From positions 26,592,501 through 26,656,500 of the forward strand of contig CP141146.1 of assembly GCA_035235625.1 (NCBI GenBank): a stretch of 64,000 bases of DNA, in the 5' to 3' direction. The position numbers and the translations under genes are program-made. The notes beneath the pieces were generated by a model. The model was not told the origin of the DNA. It searched no databases and worked only from the letters and a program-made list of their open reading frames with translations. This document shows, in pieces, positions 62,701 through 64,000 of this stretch. The first letter of the stretch is position 1, and the number at the start of each line of letters is the position of its first letter. The DNA comes from Saururus chinensis. Its lineage: Eukaryota; Streptophyta; Magnoliopsida; Piperales; Saururaceae.

Positions 62701-64000
62701 CATTTAAAATATGTTCATTTCTTTTTCACAACATAGATTATCTTTTTATCATGACATTAAACACACTAACTCTTTATTTACTTAATAATTCCATTGTGGG
62801 ACCAAACTGCCACGTATATCACGATGCCCACTTGTGCAAATTGATGTTTATAACTGAAGTAGCTGGTAAATCTCTATGAACTTCCCTGTCGTTGGACCAT
62901 CTTTATTTCACTTGTCAGCTCTGCAACAACAAATTGGTTCTTAATCCTGTTGTTCACTATCTTTATGACGTTCTGAACTTTGCTGCATAACCTTCTACAC
63001 CTCATCTGCATTGAAAAGGCAGACTTGTGGCATTTAATTTCTGATCTTTTGCCTAAGATTTTACAAGAATGTACCAATATAATTTAAATCATGAAGAAAA
63101 GAATTACATGGGCCAAAATCCATAATACATACATATTATGATGGATGATCAGGGTCTGGATATGCAAATCTGTAAGGAAACATATGGGAGATCACTATTT
63201 GAGTAATTTGAGTGTGTATTCGATTGTTATGTAATTATTCTATTAGACATTCAATAGAAAATATTTTTCTACTCCTTGTTCTTCTTTTTGTTTTCTGAGA
63301 AGCTTACCAAGATTAAAAATTCTTCTTTTTCACCTATATATGGATTGGTTTTCATAGTAGTTCCATTATTGTCATCATTTAAAATATGTTCATTTCTTTT
63401 TCACAACATAGATTATCTTTTTATCATGACATTAAACACACTAACTCTTTATTTACTTAATAATTCCATTGTGGGACCAAACTGCCACGTATATCACGAT
63501 GCCCACTTGTGCAAATTGATGTTTATAACTGAAGTAGCTGGTAAATCTCTATGAACTTCCCTGTCGTTGGACCATCTTTATTTCACTTGTCAGCTTTGCA
63601 ACAACAAATTGGTTCTTAATCTTGTTGTTCATTATCTTTATGACGTTCTGAACTTTGCTGCATAACCTTCTACACCTGATCTGCATTGAAAAGGCTGACT
63701 TGTGGCATTTAATTTCTGAACTTTTTCCTAAGAGTTTACAAGAATGTAACAATATAATTTAAATCATGAAGAAAAGAATTACATGTGCCAAAATCTATAA
63801 TACATACATATTATGATGGATGATCAGGGTCTTGATATGTAAATCTGTAAGGAAACATATGGGAGATCATTATTTGAGTGAATTGAGTGTGTATTCGATT
63901 GTTATACAACTATTCTATTAGACATTCAATAAAGAAAATATATTTCTACTCCTTTGTCTTCTTTTTGTTTTCTGAGAAGCTTACCGAGAATAAAAATTCT
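53761..64000 (+). repeat. Variant four-monomer higher-order repeat, four copies, last one cut by the window
   Basis: Copies start near 53761, 56463, 59169 and 61877, with spacings of 2702, 2706 and 2708 bp. Monomers c and d are the same as in the first family. Monomers a and b are replaced by variants: a' has ccattattttcaac and tttacttttcac; b' has catctttttgaatt and cttacgaagatt. The last copy holds a chimeric c monomer at about 63386-63585. The array continues past 64000. Confidence 0.85.

Larger units (their letters stand above)
26241..64000 (+). repeat. Satellite array, monomer about 677 bp, about 56 copies, runs off the window
   Basis: One landmark (attagttttcatagta / attggttttcatagtag) at 26810 recurs 54 times up to 63344, an average spacing of 676.6 bp. 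All copies are in the same orientation and no other element interrupts them. The monomer is AT-rich, with recurring landmarks ccattgtgggaccaaactgc, ggtagcttgtaaatctc, cattgaaaaggctgacttg, aatgtaacaatataattt and cttaccaagattaaaaattc. Monomers are diverged at the left edge and highly homogenised to the right, where they form higher-order repeats. Array size and order are typical of centromeric, pericentromeric or heterochromatic satellites, but the chromosomal site is unknown. Recurrent short open frames on both strands are by-products of the repeat. Confidence 0.97.

Noticed and set aside
26835-63752. Recurrent open frames on both strands of the satellite (plus strand about 69-151 codons, minus strand about 62-87 codons)
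   Set aside because: They recur only because the monomer recurs. Their lengths change with T-run indels and stop changes between monomers, starts vary, and no protein family is recognised. I treat them as by-products of an AT-rich repeat, not genes.
26241-64000. CRISPR-like repeat array
   Set aside because: The repeats are about 677 bp with no unique spacers, and the context is plant nuclear DNA.
26241-64000. CENP-B-box-like or telomere-type motif in the monomer
   Set aside because: No nTTCGnnnnAnnCGGGn pattern and no TTTAGGG runs were seen. Centromere identity cannot be argued from sequence motifs here.
26241-64000. The monomer length is close to four times 169 bp, suggesting phased nucleosomes or an ancestral 169-bp unit
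   Set aside because: I found no convincing internal fourfold similarity within the monomer; the number alone is not evidence.

Overview
The window looks like repeat-rich nuclear DNA from a flowering plant. It carries chromodomain-bearing Ty3/gypsy elements, a CACTA (En/Spm) transposon with a plant-type TNPD transposase, and host-gene fragments that resemble a plastid RelA/SpoT homologue and a plant membrane protein and keep plant-type GT/AG introns. No intact host gene was found. The species cannot be named from sequence alone.

Layout. (1) 1-3696: AT-rich, decayed repeat DNA with a degenerate minisatellite of about 55 bp (538-1035) and a weak MULE-like fragment (3022-3279). (2) 3697-12326: an old, broken Ty3/gypsy chromovirus, probably Tekay type, with LTRs of about 2 kb. 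(3) 12327-15912: a second broken Ty3/gypsy element that entered the right LTR of the first; only its 5' part is present. (4) From 15913: a CACTA transposon inserted in the pol region of the second element. It has a CACTA terminus, subterminal repeats, a GC-rich leader with a likely leader intron, and a three-exon TNPD gene (17683-20958) that carries five in-frame stops. (5) 20959-26240: a mosaic of short exon-like pieces of unrelated origin (RSH-type TGS domain, a plant membrane protein, possibly a quinone oxidoreductase), a single decayed copy of the satellite monomer, an AT-rich tandem triplication, and a GC-rich exon-like segment. (6) 26241-64000: an uninterrupted satellite array of about 677-bp monomers, about 56 copies, running off the right edge.

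The array has structure. The left third is diverged and alternates two monomer types (dimer about 1354 bp). From about 40.2 kb a four-monomer higher-order repeat (about 2706 bp) dominates in two variants, and a 5.3-kb block recurs 10.82 kb downstream. The first array monomer and the isolated copy at 22.4 kb share an 8-bp segment that the later monomers I compared lack. This suggests that the satellite grew from sequence lying just behind the transposase gene. No right-hand CACTA terminus is visible before the array, so the array may lie inside the transposon or inside the nest of elements; this is inference.

Several differences between otherwise near-identical higher-order repeats fall on CTG/CAG sites and create new CG dinucleotides. 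This may reflect consensus errors at methylated CHG sites, so fine-scale variants in the array should be treated with care.
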